DNA of 64,000 nucleotides from Medicago truncatula (lineage: Eukaryota; Streptophyta; Magnoliopsida; Fabales; Fabaceae), in assembly GCF_003473485.1 (NCBI RefSeq), contig NC_053045.1, positions 6,226,501 to 6,290,500 of the forward strand. The letters run 5' to 3'. Position 1 is the stretch's first letter. Each line of letters starts with the position of its first letter. A program made the translations under genes and the position numbers. Shown here in pieces: positions 22,801 to 35,135 of this stretch. Under the pieces are notes generated by a model. It was not told where the DNA came from. It worked only from the letters and a program-made list of their open reading frames with translations, and ran no database searches.

Positions 22801-23786
22801 CACAATAATGTCTTTAAGCCAACAACAACTTGTTTTCTTATGTGAAATTCATAAAACCCAATCAACCACAACAGTATTTTAGCATATATTCTGTTTTCCT
22901 ATTAAGTGCACAACAGTTATGTTTTAAAACAGAGACATTAGCCAAATAAATCATAAGCAAAAGCTTAAAGATAGCTTATGATAAGCCTATTTGAAGACAA
23001 CAATAGTATTGAAAACTTCGGAGGAGCAAGGAAAAAAATGTTGAGAAGAGAAAGCTTTTCAGTCTTCTAATCTCAATCCCCTCTTCTGGTTGTATTAAAA
23101 TATGTTAAGTTCGTTGACATGACTACCTTACAAACTGATCTGAGATTGACTGTGTATAAGTACTGAATTGGGTATATATGTCTCAAAGCTGGACAAAATT
23201 ATGTATCCCTAAAGCAACACCCTAAAATGGGAATGAAATAGCCAATATGATAGAGCATTAAATTAGTGACACCCCTTATTTAGTGATACACCTACGAAAT
23301 AGCCAATATGATAGAGCACTAAATTATGTATCCCGATTCATCCGACAGACACTTATCCTAACAACTGATCAAAAAGCCATATCACTAGATAACAATACAA
23401 CGATCCTTTCAACAGCATCACAAGCAAGCAAAAAAAAAAAAAAAAAGAAAATTGGAATAATAAAATAACACAGCTAAAAAGCTTAAATACAAAAGGATCA
23501 ATTTGAGAATCATTTTGTCTGTCAAATAGAACTCTATAAAGTAACGCAATCCGAACATATTGGAATCCTTTTGTCTATGTTTAGTTTCTTACTTAAAACA
23601 TAACAGCCAATATAAAGTAAACAAAACGCTGCATACTGAAATTCGATGAGCATGACATTCACTGAGATATATCATTGGTAAACAATAATGGATTGACTGT
23701 TGTGAAAAAATGATATAATTTGGATCGTTACCTGTGAAAAATATACTTTTAAGGAAGTATAGAAATTTTGTTACATAAAAACAATT
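19801..23786. other. Intergenic, no confident gene
   Basis: The first ~200 bases should hold the transporter 5' UTR and promoter. No known family was recognised in the rest. Minus-strand open frames at 22215-22403 (62 codons, hydrophobic, Trp/Phe-rich) and 21923-22165 could be exons or relics of an unidentified membrane protein: an AG acceptor-like TTTGTGCAG precedes the first and TTTGTTTCTAG precedes a stretch leading into the second. A ~61-base direct repeat (GAAATAGCCAATATGATAGA) starts at 23235 and 23296. Confidence 0.4.
21539..21565 (-). mobile_element. Tail-only retroposon
   Basis: The 27-base insert reads, on the minus strand, TCTTGAC followed by an A-rich tail with two T interruptions. 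It is flanked by perfect 10-base copies of GCATAATCTA (21529-21538 and 21566-21575). Confidence 0.75.
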
Positions 23787-24890
23787 TCAATTTCCTTCCC
23801 TTGATTTATTAACTTCAATATCACTAATGTTGGTCTCAGAATTTACTTGCATTTCAAGCAACTTCAGTTGTTCCTCATCTTCTTGTCTAGTTTCTTGTAT
23901 CGCAGCCTTCGGTTTACTTGTTGATTGCTGATACATAACCCCCCCAAGCATACAAATCAAAAGTCCTACTGTACCCACCCACGTCGAGTGCTTATCCCAT
24001 ATCACCAAATTAATCATAACTGTCAACAACTTGTTCACTATACCAAGAACAGTAAATCCAGTAGCAGAAATAGCCCTCCGGCACGAAAATCCAAAGAAAG
24101 AGATCGCAACACCGAACAAGCACGACAACGCCACAGGCAAAACCACTGGAAACGAATGCCAATCAGACTCATCAGTGATCTCATGCTTTATCTTCTTCAG
24201 CTCACCCATTATCAACAATTCCAGCGGAAAAAGCAAAAGAGCCTCGATATTATTGTACAACACAAGACCCCAAGTGTTCAACTCAATTGTTGTAACCACA
24301 TGCTTTATGTAAACAAAATCTATCGTCATACTAACCAAATACGCCACCGCCCACATGTATGCCGCAAACGTAAACTGATAATCAGTAGCAACATATAGCA
24401 CACTTCCAGCAAATATAGTCCCCAACGAAGCCCACGTCTTTAAAGACGGCCACGGCCGATGCAGGAACACCGACTCCCCTACAGCAACGAAAATCGGAAC
24501 AGCCGATCGGAACACAATGAAAGTATCCACATTGGCATGTAACAGCAACTCACTATTAGTAAACAGCGACAGATAAAAAATCACAGCAGCCGGTAAAAAC
24601 CGCCACATTGTCATCAAATCAAGCTTATCATGCTCGACAACCTTGAGCCATCCACATAGCAAAACTCCAGCAGCACTAGTGAAATACTGTAACGCGGTAA
24701 GCGCGCCCGGGTAAGGGAATTTCATGACAGCCCATTTGTTGATAATTGACAACAAAGACGCAGATAAACAATAACCAGCAGCAACACCATATACTGAAAC
24801 TTGATGAACAATTGAAGTGTACCAGTTTCCGGCAACACCATCATTCACATTCATATTACTAGTAGGGTTTTTCTCAACAACTTTTGACAT
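23787..24890 (-). CDS. GONST3: GDP-sugar transporter, GONST3-like
   Basis: This 367-residue Golgi membrane transporter of the GONST subgroup in the NST/TPT superfamily lies in one coding exon, starting at an ATG in MSKVVEKNPTSN. The family carries GDP-mannose, GDP-fucose or GDP-L-galactose into the Golgi for glycan synthesis. Strong family blocks are YGVAAGYCLSASLLSIINKW after a short cytosolic N terminus, FLPAAVIFYLSLFTNSELLL, NVDTFIVFRSAVPIFVAVGE and FSCRRAISATGFTVLGIVNK. The last block covers the conserved region that in GONST proteins carries the GDP-sugar recognition motif. The C-terminal tail after GGVMYQQSTSKP is acidic and cytosolic, as in GONST3 (GGLT1) rather than the shorter GFT1. 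The upstream region to about 25440 looks like 5' UTR, possibly with an intron. Intact; exact substrate is inferred from resemblance only. Confidence 0.92.
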   Translation of the reverse strand: MSKVVEKNPTSNMNVNDGVAGNWYTSIVHQVSVYGVAAGYCLSASLLSIINKWAVMKFPYPGALTALQYFTSAAGVLLCGWLKVVEHDKLDLMTMWRFLPAAVIFYLSLFTNSELLLHANVDTFIVFRSAVPIFVAVGESVFLHRPWPSLKTWASLGTIFAGSVLYVATDYQFTFAAYMWAVAYLVSMTIDFVYIKHVVTTIELNTWGLVLYNNIEALLLFPLELLIMGELKKIKHEITDESDWHSFPVVLPVALSCLFGVAISFFGFSCRRAISATGFTVLGIVNKLLTVMINLVIWDKHSTWVGTVGLLICMLGGVMYQQSTSKPKAAIQETRQEDEEQLKLLEMQVNSETNISDIEVNKSREGN

Positions 24891-24967
24891 CTAAACAAGT
24901 AAAATTATTCACTATTAATATCAATCTAAAATCTACTTAACAAATAATTCACCGTAAGTTGAAATTG

Positions 24968-25201
24968 CACACGTTGAGAAGCGGGGAACTATGAATCCGC
25001 ACTCAGTATATCAAATGTCTCTAGAGTCTTTTACCATCTGAGTTGTACTTACGAGACTCAGTTAATCCTCATATTATCTTTTCTAAGCATAAACTAAGTT
25101 TCGTAACTACGAGTTACAACTCAGATGGTAAAAGACTACATTTACATTTAATTTACTGGGGAGCGGATTTAAACACGCAATTCCCCACTTCTCGGAGTGT
25201 G
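24968..25201. mobile_element. MITE upstream of the GONST3-like gene
   Basis: This 234-bp inverted-repeat element has CACACGTTGAGAAGCGGGGA at the left and the complement of CACACTCCGAGAAGTGGGGA at the right, and a second internal pair around CAACTCAGATGGTAAAAGAC. No clear target duplication was identified. It may lie in the 5' UTR intron of the transporter gene. Confidence 0.65.
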
Positions 25202-25737
25202 TAGTTTCGCCGCGAGACTCTTTAAAATAATAATAAATCTAAAAAACAGATCTGTATATATTTTTTGTTTATGAGTGTGGTGTAAACTAAAGCAGAGTGT
25301 GAGTAAAACGACAGGGGATTGTGCGTTTTGAAATTGTTGAAGAAATGAAGAGAGAAAGAAAGTAACTAACCAGAATATGAAATTGAAGAGAGCGTTGCGT
25401 TGTGAAGTTGAAAGCGAAATTCTGAGTTAGTTTTGTGTCTGATTTTTTTTCAATTTTTGATTCATTTTTGGGTTTTGTTCTTCTTTTGTGTAGTTTGCTT
25501 ACCGTGGCTTGCAGGTTGTTATTAAAAAATTTGTGAGGGTGATTAAAATAATATATTGTTTCCATAAATCTCGTTAATTTTTCTTTTTCAGTAATTAAAA
25601 AATATATTGTTTCCATAAATCTCTTTAATGTTTTATTAAGTAAATATCTAAATTGATCTTTTTTATAGGAATAGGAAATACAATACATTTATTTAATAAA
25701 AAGTTATCAGATCCTTAAAAATATTATAGATTAATAT

Positions 25738-26521
25738 ATTTTTTTGAAGAAATCAAAATGAGATATATTACCACAATGTGTTTTCCCTCGCACAAGGCGC
25801 GCAAAAGAAAGAAACACCACAAATATTTACAGAGTTACAGCTATTGGTGACAAAAAACACCATCCAGAAAATAAAACAATTACAAAAGAAAACCCATGCA
25901 AAGCAACGGATTTTTCCACCAATCTATGTAACTATAAACGAAATCCACCTGTTTAGATTTCAACCAAAGGAATGAATGAAGCTTAATTTTATCAATGAGA
26001 ACAAAAGGAACGGTTACCGAATTTTTGAATATACGGTTGTTCCTTTTTTTCCAAATCACCCAAATAGTTGCAAACCATATTATCCTGAAGTATAAATGAG
26101 AAACTCTTGGCATGCCAGACATTTTGGTAAATTGAATAAAATGTGTTCGAAGCTCACCAAAAGGCACTGATGAAATACCAAGCCAATTCCTCACAAGAGA
26201 CCAAAGTGAACCAAAAACATTGCAATGTAAAAAGAGGTGTGTAGCAGATTCAATGTCAACACACCCGCTTACACACGCCACATCTGTTGAGAGAAGAAAC
26301 CCCCGATGCACCAGGTTGTCTTTAGTAGGAAGCCTGTTGCGAAGGAGGCGCCACACCAACACAGAAACCTTTGATGGAATATGTTTATGCCACACATCAT
26401 CAACTAGAGACCTGTCTGAAATATGACTTGTGGAAGTAAAATATCTATAGAAGATTTTCACTGAATAACCATTTACAGGGTCTAACAGCCATCTCCATTT
26501 GTTAGTAACGTTATCCTGCAA
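25738..26521 (-). mobile_element. 5'-truncated LINE relic with zf-RVT domain
   Basis: The minus strand keeps an open frame from 26521 to 25880 that encodes the C-terminal end of a plant L1-type ORF2. It includes the reverse-transcriptase zinc-binding region (VWHKHIPSKVSVLVWRLLRN, LPTKDNLVHRG, a Cys pair, then SATHLFLHCNVFGSLW) and the terminal WWKNPLLCMG motif. The endonuclease and polymerase domains are missing. A 3' tail of 7-8 A, preceded by TTTCTTC, lies at 25738-25745. The frame begins by a TTG, not an ATG, and is not a cellular gene. Confidence 0.85.
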
Positions 26522-27624
26522 AACAGTGTTATTTAAAAGAAAAGAGGTAAATAAAGTCTGACTAAAATTGTTTAACTCGAAAATCGAACTCGAATTCTTT
26601 TAAGGATTTGTTATTTTGTGAAGCATATATCAATCATTTGAATTTAGGGTCCGTTTGATGGTCGGGATGTGATAGATGCAGTATGTGATATAAAGCTGGA
26701 TAGAGATAGAATATGATAAGGACATGATAAACATTAATACTATCATGTGTTTGATGCGCATAATACTATCATGTGTTTGATGCGCACATGATAACAAACA
26801 GGATATCATTATAATTAAATGAAAAAATTGCTCTCATAATTAATTAAATATTGTAAAAATGATATGTTAATTATAATAGAAAATACATGCTATCATTATT
26901 TTAAAAATGACAATATTTTAAAAATGGCAGAATATCAAGATAATAAATAAGGAATGATCTTTTAATCCCATCAGGATAATTTCTAACTCAGCATATACTC
27001 GACATAGAAATTACAAAGGAAAATCATGATAGGATAGGAAAATGATTTATTTTATCATGTGATTATTGTACATATAAAAATTTGATAAAATAGTGATATT
27101 TATTTTTTTTGGGTCAAGAAGTGATATATTTTTTTAACATGATAATATAGTGATACGATAGATATTCATCATATCACGTGATTATTGTACATATAATAGA
27201 CATTTTTCAATAAGTAAACGAAATTTATTACAAAGTAGTAAAAACGTTCAATTCAAGATACTTGTTATCTATCGTCTACGAAGGATCACAAAGGATCTAC
27301 ACTATCGCGTGCTAGACACCAAACAATCATGAAAAATACTAGGGATTGAATTCTCAAGGGGTTCTATTGGGTGCCTTTGTATTTGATGACTTTAGCGGTG
27401 TTTGGTTTGACGTTTTTATCACAATTCTCGCTTTCCAACGTCACTTTAATGTGAATTTTACAAAGTCGGAAATTCCAGCTTTAATATGGACGTGCGTTTT
27501 TAGCTGTCCATTGCTATTCCAAATATAAACTTTTCTCTTTCTCTCTACTAACCAATCATTTTATCACATCAAAATAATTTATTTTAATAATTCATTTGTC
27601 AACTAAATATACTATAATCACTAA
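26522..27624. other. Intergenic, AT-rich, no gene seen
   Basis: A possible MITE end, GGGTCCGTTTGATGGTCGGG, lies at about 26648. A direct repeat of TACTATCATGTGTTTGATGC occurs near 26740-26785. Nothing else is recognised apart from the short insert listed at 27100. Confidence 0.4.
27100..27119 (-). mobile_element. Tail-only retroposon
   Basis: The 20-base insert reads, on the minus strand, TCTTGACCC plus eight A and TAA. Flanks are perfect 8-base copies of AGTGATAT (27092-27099 and 27120-27127). Confidence 0.65.
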
Positions 27625-28224
27625 GGGTATGTTTGGTTTGCATAAGAAAGTGTAAGGAAAGAAAGTTAAAGGAATGAAAGTATAAGGAAAGAATGATAGT
27701 AGAAAGTGAGAAGATCTTTTTAGGTGTTTGGTACAAAAGAGAGTGAATAGAAAGTGGAAGGAAAGAATGATGTGTATATTTGTGAAAAGACAATTACATC
27801 CTTGATTTTTTTTACTATTTTAAATAAAATATTTTATCTATACATTTAAATTTATTTTAATTTAAATATAACAATTTAATTTATTTTATTTTTTACGCTG
27901 GGAGAGGAAATTTGTACATATGTGTCAAAATCATAACTTGCTTAGGATGCATGACATGATGCACAACATTAATACTTAATATGCCTTAAAAAAAAATGGC
28001 ATAATGCAAATAATATATTACATCAAAGTTATTTTGGACTTTTTCTCATGATATTGGTGTCTTTTTCATGTTTCTGTGCTTGGAGGTGGAGAAAGGTTTT
28101 GAGCGTGGGTCTCACCTCAAAACTTTCTTTCCTTAGCAAACCAAACTATGGAAAAGAGAATATTTTACAACCTTTCTCTCCTTCCTCTTCTTTCCTTATA
28201 GTTTCTCTGAAACCAAACATAGCC
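27625..28224. mobile_element. PIF/Harbinger-like MITE, 600 bp
   Basis: The ends GGGTATGTTTGGTTTG and the complement of GGCTATGTTTGGTTTC are flanked by TAA on both sides (27622-27624 and 28225-28227). The interior is non-coding and AT-rich, with A/G-rich stretches at the left matched by T/C-rich stretches at the right. Confidence 0.75.
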
Positions 28225-28814
28225 TAAAACTCGCACAAATATTTTTCATTCAAGGGTTCCACTTAAATGTCTGAGTTTGGTGACTTTGATGTCATACAAG
28301 TAGGCACCATACGAATGCACTTCTATACACCGACATAAAAGAGTAGCAAGATATACTACCTAGAATCCTGTCACATACAAACAAAAGACACGCATTACAC
28401 GAGGCACACAAAACCAAACCACCACCATATAAAGTGTAACTAAAAGGATATAGCAGCCAACTATAGTAGCATATGAAGGGAATATAGCAGCAAACTATAA
28501 TAGCATTCTATGAAGCTGGAATACTTAAATAATACAAATTTAACCGTATCAGATTTTCACGCGCGTACGTATTTAAAAAGTATCAGAATTAATTTTTAAA
28601 TTTTTTAAAAAATATTTTATCAAGTATTTATAAGATACTTCATGGGTTACGTAGATAGCATATACTTATATAGTAATCGTTTATGTATATGTTCCTCTAT
28701 ATATGCTACATTGCTACTGTTCACTGGCAATACTTACCAAAGCCAAAGAGTCCTATTCACATAGCAACGCCTCTTTTCTATCCATACAATCAATTCATAT
28801 CATAGCTAAGACAT

Positions 28815-30416
28815 TTCAGGACCGGATGGAATCAACTTTGGGTACATTAAATTTTTTTGGCATGAGATGAGAGATGATATTTTACGGTTTACTTCAGAAT
28901 TTCACAGGAATGGAAAATTGTCGAAAGGTATAAATTCTACGTTCATTGTTCTCATTCTTAAAGTTGAGAGTCCATAGTCTTTGAATGATTTTCAGCCCAT
29001 TTCATTGGTGGGTAGTCTTTATAAAATTATGGCAAAAATTTTAGCAAACAGGTTGAGACATGTGATTGGCAGTGTTGTGTCTGAGGTGCAATCTGCCTTT
29101 GTAAAAAATAGACAAATTCGTGATGGAATTCTGATAGCTAATGAGGTGGTTTTCTCTATGTTTGCGGAGGGAGTATGAAGGGTTGGGAGATAGGAGGTTG
29201 AGGGAGTTTAATGTCACTTTGTTGGGAAAGTGGTGTTGGAGGTTGTTAGTAGAGAGTGAAGGGTTGTGGCGTAAGGTGTTAGTGGCTAGGTATGGTGTGG
29301 AGGGTGGAGGTTTGGAGGATGGGGGCCGGAGTTGTTCTTCTTGGTGGCGGGAGATTGTGAAGATTAGAGATGGGATAGGCGAGGGTGGGGAGGGATGGTT
29401 TGCGTCGTGTGTTAGTAGGAGGGTGCGGGATGGAGCCAATATTGATTTTTGGCGTGATTGTTGGTGTGGAAATGTTCCGTTGTGTGTGCGTTTTAGACGC
29501 CTATATGACTTGGCTGTCAACAAGCCAATCACGGTGATGAACATATTCGACTTAGGTGTGGAGGTTGGTGGGGAGGCATGGCAGTGGCGTCATCGTTTGT
29601 AGGCGTGGGAGGAAGATTTGGTAGAGGAGTGTAGGGAGCTTTTACTTACAGTTACTTTGTAGGAATCTTCTTCTGACAGGTGGCTTTGGTTACCGGACCG
29701 GATTGGTGGGTACTCAGTCCGTGGTGTGTATGACTTATTGACAGTGCAAGAACAGCCCCATCTTCATCAAAATTCTGAGTTAATTTGGCATAAACAAGTA
29801 CCTCTTAAAGTATCTATTTTTGCGTGGTGCCTGATGAAGGATCGTTTACCTACTAAAGAGAATTTGGCAAATCGCAGGATCATTTTAGTGGACTCGCGGC
29901 TGTGTTGTGCTAGGTGTGAGCAAGCTAAGGACTTGACGCATCTGTTTTTGATTTGTCCGTATTATGGTGCGCTTTGGTCGCTAGTGCGGGCGTGACTCGG
30001 AGTTGAAGGGGCTGAATCTCAGGTTATCTCAGACCATTTCTCGCAATTTATCCATTATGCTGGTGGTTTGCAATCGCGGAGATCATTTTTTCACCTTATT
30101 TGACTCCTTTGTGTTTTGATTATTTGGAATGATCGGAATGACATGTTAGGAACAAACAAAGTTCTCTACCACAACTGTTAGATCAAGTTAAATCCTATTC
30201 GTTGTGGTGGTTGAAAGCTAGTAATGTTGTGTTTAGCTTCGGTATTCATAGTTGGTGGTCGAACCCGCTCTTATGTATGGGCATCAACTGACTGTTTGTG
30301 TATGATTGACTTGACTGTATTCTTCCCGTGATTGTTTTGGCACACCTTGTATTGTGACAATTACGGTGTCAGTGTTAATATAATTTATTTTAGTTTCTTA
30401 AAAAAAAAAAAAAAAA
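28815..30416 (+). mobile_element. LINE copy, 5'-truncated and internally deleted
   Basis: It begins inside the reverse transcriptase at the GPDG motif (CAGGACCGGATGG), continues through PISLVGSLYKIMAKILANRL and ILIANEV, then jumps to the GKWCWRLL region after losing the catalytic palm segment, including the YADD box. The zf-RVT part follows (VPLKVSIFAWCLMKDRLPTK ... THLFLICPYYGALW) with in-frame stops, then a 3' UTR and an A tract of about 18. Target-site copies AAGACAT lie at 28808-28814 and 30417-30423. Non-functional. Confidence 0.9.
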
Positions 30417-30423
30417 AAGACAT

Positions 30424-31945
30424 GGTTAGATTTTCCCTTCCATGATGATGGACCATGTTACAAGCATAATGTAAACAAATTAACAAAACTACTGCTTGAC
30501 CACCATGACATATAAGGATTATGCAATACAATATACTTCAAGATGGAATTAGAAAGCAGGAGAATATGTTCTATTCAAATACAACCAGACCTAGCACCAA
30601 CTAACCAGTGTCAGCCTTAAATAGCAAATCAAAATAATCATCAGCCCCACAAATTATTTATCAAACTTGTTGTACTAATATAGTACAAGCATACACTAAC
30701 TTGTTTCTCAAGCTGGAAAATTTATCTATTGTTACCAGTATAGATTAAATCAGAAAACAAGAACAACTTTCTTTGGGAACCAATTTAAGGCATAAAAGGG
30801 AATCAGGGCAACGAGGAGAATCAATTTCATAAAAAAAACCCGATAAAGCATTCACTGAAACGATGATGAAAACTCAGAAGAGCAAAGATGAAGAAAAAAC
30901 TATATCGTATTGTTATTGTATGATTGAAGACAGGGTTGGAAGCAAAGACGGTCGGAGAGAGCACGATTGCAGACGGCTAGATGAAAATGAGTGAAGAAGA
31001 AGGTTGAAACACAAAGAATGGTTGAAGACAAAGGTTAAAGAAGGGTGGGTTGAAATGAGATGATCGACGAGCCAGAGGTTGAATAGAGAAGTAGGAACAG
31101 AGGAAACCACGACTGACAGTGTGAAGAAAAACTTGAGTTTGAACTGATAGAAATAAAGCTAATCAACAAAATCAAACTAAACAAACTAGAAAACTAAACA
31201 TATTAAAAGAAAATTAAATTGCTTGAAATAAAACTAATCGACACCCACATTCTGGTAGTAGGCCTTTCCTTGATGTCCCAATTGAAGATGATCTACTTGC
31301 TGACATTTTTCATAAATCAAAACTCAAATTGCAAATAATTGCGTAAATCATCTAAATGAACTAACAATGAAGATAACCATGCCATACAGATGGACACGCA
31401 AACAGAATGAAAAACAAAAGAGGACAAACAAGAAATCGCAAAGGGGATGAGGAATAAGAAATCCCTATCCTGAATTCTAATTTTTGCAATCTGGTACCAA
31501 AATGGTCTCTAACTTTACATAGTGGGAATTCAAACAAAAAAGGGAACTTAAAATGAAAGCTTTTATATTTGGATGACGAAAAGTATATTCAAACCATACT
31601 TTATATATTTATTATCAAAGATATACATATGTCTTGCTTCTAATTCAACTTCAAGACCAAATTTAATTGCACCTTTCATATGTCAGTAAAATCTTTGCAA
31701 CTTTCTGTTATACCACATATATTTTTGGTACTACTGGACAAAGGGAGTAAAATGCTAAGACCAAATAAATGTTTATCAAAATGGAGTAACTAATTGAACC
31801 AAGGGGACCAACCTTTGCACTATGTACAAAAGAGCATCCTCTCTGCATCACACTGAGGGATGATTACAAATCTTTATCTCCTATAAATCTCTGTTGAACT
31901 ACACCAAAAAAAGAATAACAAATAAAAAATGAACACTATCGACAA
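30424..31945. other. Intergenic, no gene recognised
   Basis: This is the downstream flank of the pseudokinase gene; its last ~150 bases should be 3' UTR. The minus-strand frame at 30913-31110 is low-complexity (Ser/Leu-rich) and has no supporting signals. Confidence 0.45.
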
Positions 31946-34629
31946 TCAAAATCCTTCAACACTAGCCTTCCTAGAGGCTGAAGCTGACTTGCGGCTTTCT
32001 TGCCTATCAAGCTCCTCCAAATAGAGGGTTGAAGAAAACGCGCGAGGTGGAAGTTGAATTGACACTCCCGACCATCTTGGAGGTGAGACAGATACCAGGG
32101 CTCTGGATGATGGTGATGGAGAGAAACTCGGCCTTGGTGCAGGGTGGTTGATACCGTTAAGACTTGGTGATCTCGACATTTGTGCAGGTTCTTGCAGCGG
32201 GAATCTGCTAGAATGCTTCAAATCTTGTATCTTTTTCAGCTGCTCAACAACTGTTCCCATGGTTGGTCGTTCTGATGGCTCCATTTGAAGGCATCTTTGT
32301 GCAATGTTAGCTATTGTACTCGCCGCTTTAGAAGGAAAGCGACCTTTAAGTTGAGGATCCATGATCATTGACAAACGATGATTATCAGACAGGAAAGGCC
32401 TGCTCCACTTCACCAAATTTCTCTCTTCCTTGGGGTGACGGCTATCGAGATTCTTTCTTCCTGTAAGTAGCTCTAGAAGGAAAATTCCGAAACTCCATAC
32501 ATTGCTTTTCGGAGTAAGCATTCCTTTCTCCAGTGTCTCCATCGATAGGTTTCCAACGGCCTGAGCAAAAACAAATTCATGACCACAAATTATCGAACAG
32601 ATATTCATGATAAATATATTAAAACGATAGAGAATATTAGCGAAATATAACAGACTCTAGATTGATATTTTAGAGTAACACTACAGTATAGGTCAAAGCA
32701 CTTACAGATGAACTGCTTGAAATCTCTTCCTTCGGAACATGTCCAACACAACCATATCCTGAAAGCTTTGCACTGAAATCTTTGTCAATCTGAATGTTAG
32801 CTGTTGAAAATTCATTATACATTGCCTGCAGACACAAAAGAGCGATATCAACACGGAGAAGACCCACATATTTGATTGAATAATAATGTGCGAAAGGAAA
32901 TTCAAAGGAAACAAAATAGCTAATCATGAAATCCTTGGCATTATCCAGTCCATATTATGACCTATTTAGCACCGAAACTTCATATTAAAAGCATGTCCGG
33001 TGTCTGACATGGCGACATGTGTCTATGCCTGACACCGAAGCAATATCGACACATGTGGTTACTTACAAATAAACAAGATAGGCAGGTCCTTTAGCTCTCA
33101 CTGAGTGAGATCTAAACTACACATACATACAATAAAGAGAAAAGGTAGAGATAACATGAGGTTTCTTCAGGTCATTACATGACTCTAAATTTTCATACTA
33201 ATTACCTGAAAAGGCCCTTCTTCATGCAAGAAAGAAAGACCTAGTGCAGCACATATTGCAATTTTCATTCTTGTATTCCAATCAATTGATGGCCCATCAG
33301 ATCTCCCATACAATAAGCGGTCCAAGCTTCCATGGTATAGCCTCTCATAAACCAACATTCTATGCTCTGAACCATCACCTGCGTGAAATCCTAGCAATCT
33401 ACAGAGGTTCGGATGCTGCAATGATGCAAGAGTATTAACCTCATTTATGAATTCCTTCAGGCCCTGAAAAAAGACAGAATTTTAGTCCAATTTAGAATTT
33501 TTAATGCAAAAAATTTCACAATACTAACAATAATAACTTGTTCTTATGCTTCAATCAGAAAGTATCCCAATTCTTAACAGTTTTCACTCAGCACCACAAG
33601 GATTTCACAGCATATTAATATGCATGGATTGGAGACATAAAAGAGTAAGGAGGATAGCAAGTAGAAAGAAGAACTATGCTTAGACAAGGCATAAGAGAAA
33701 GGTGAATGACACAAATTTAAAAAACATACAAATAGTCTAATTCCTTAGTTGCATTTATTGGCAAATTTGACTAAAACAAACACAAATATAAGGTTGACAT
33801 ATAACAAATTTCATAAATAACAAAATACATAAAACGTTGAATTCTAGTCAATCTAAAAAAATAAAGGCAGCAACAATACCCTATATTTGATAACTTTGCA
33901 CCATTAAGATGGCCAATTATGCAAATAGCAATTCGTATATGCAAGAAAATACCAAGAAATGAAATTAAAATATTGTAGTACTGAGAAAAGTACCTGAGAT
34001 GATGGGCGAAGGCGTGTGACAGTAGCTTCAAACTTCTTTGAACTTGAAGTTGAGGTATCATCACCAAAGGAAGCTTTATACATGGTGGATGAAAGAGATT
34101 CTGACATGTATCGATCTGAAGAGAAATTGAGGCAAGCAGCAGCAAGTTCATCATAAGAAAAGTTTCTCAGTGACCCAGTTGGTGGAAGCGGCAAAGGTCC
34201 AGAAGCATATAAAGGACTACTAGCTATCCCCAACTTAAAGCTTCCAACAGTCTTCAATGTACCACCACCCTTAGGAGATGGAAGCGGTAATGGTTGTGGA
34301 CTAGGCGAACGCTGCTCCTTCCATGATCCAGTTCGGTATTTTGACCCTTCTTGTTCTTCATACTCAATGGTGGCCAATGCATCTTGTTCTGCATCATCAA
34401 GACTCGATGGAGCAGACAATGCTCGTATTCTATTGTTAGTGGCTTTATTGCTAGGTTGAATGGGTTTCACTCTGATCTTAAAACTAGGAGGCGCAGACTG
34501 GAGTGAGCGGGTATGAGTTTGGGGTTCGGGCAGTACTGTAGGTGAATCTTCGCCAGGGCTTACGCGTTTTACATACACAATCTGATCAGGCTTTTTCTTC
34601 TTTCTCTTCAATATAGTAAAACACCCCAT
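31946..34629 (-). CDS. RLCK-type pseudokinase, membrane-anchored, 4 exons
   Basis: Exons on the minus strand are 33994-34629, 33206-33463, 32706-32825 and 31946-32560, all phase 0 with GT-AG sites, for 542 residues. The N terminus MGCF fits N-myristoylation at Gly2 and palmitoylation at Cys3, so membrane attachment is likely. A Ser/Pro-rich linker (residues 15-160) precedes a kinase-like domain (about 165-430) of the receptor-like cytoplasmic kinase fold. Catalysis is unlikely: the Gly-rich loop reads SESLSSTMY, the VAxK lysine position reads ATVTRL, the HRD loop reads MYNEFSTANI and the DFG position reads SGYG. Structural motifs remain (VWSFGIFLLELLTGRKNLD, APE-to-subdomain-XI Arg in ERPTMGTVV). 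The tail is Ser/Pro-rich. Open frames and splice sites are intact, so this is a conserved pseudokinase, not a dead gene. The role is probably scaffolding or regulation in receptor signalling (inference). Confidence 0.9.
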
Positions 34630-34999
34630 TCTATGTACAGAACTAGGATGTTATAGATACCTGTTTTTGTCTGCAAAAACAGGTATCTCAAATAAGTAAA
34701 AGTTGTATCTCAAATAAATTTACTGAATTTCAACGTACTACAGATTGATATCCCACATAAAATAATGCTAACATGTGTTTTCCAAAGACATATTTTGACA
34801 CCCCATTTTAAATCTCATTAAAATAAGCTAGGCACTTGATTGGGAAATGCTCAAAAGAAAATGGTGAAGCATATGTCTGTCATATTTTACTCCTAAGTTA
34901 TGCTTAACCATGGTTTTCAAATCATGGTAATTGTAAAACTCATGAAATATGTTTAAAAACATAAAGCTATGCATAGAAATAAAATAATTTCTTCATTTC

Positions 35000-35135
35000 T
35001 TTTTTTTTTTTTTTGAAGAAGCTAAACTAGCCCCACCCAAATTGGCACTGGGGAGAATCAAACCTGAGACCTTGAGGAGGAGCATACTCCAAGGTGCCAA
35101 GTCAACACCACCAGACCAACCCAAGTGGGTTAGGG
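35000..35135 (-). mobile_element. SINE, full-length, minus strand
   Basis: This 136-bp element has GGTTGGTCTGGTGG (A-box-like) and CAGGTTTGATTCTC (B-box-like) read on the minus strand. It ends in AGCTTCTTC and an A tract of about 15. Perfect TCATTTC duplications flank it (34993-34999 and 35136-35142). Confidence 0.85.

Noticed and set aside
23925..24398. Plus-strand open frame of 157 codons
   Set aside because: It is antisense to the GONST3-like coding exon; composition reflects the opposite strand.
29041..29544. Minus-strand open frame of 167 codons
   Set aside because: It is antisense to the LINE relic; proline- and serine-rich by reverse complement only.
30913..31110. Ser/Leu-rich minus-strand frame
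   Set aside because: Low complexity, no family resemblance and no splice or promoter context.
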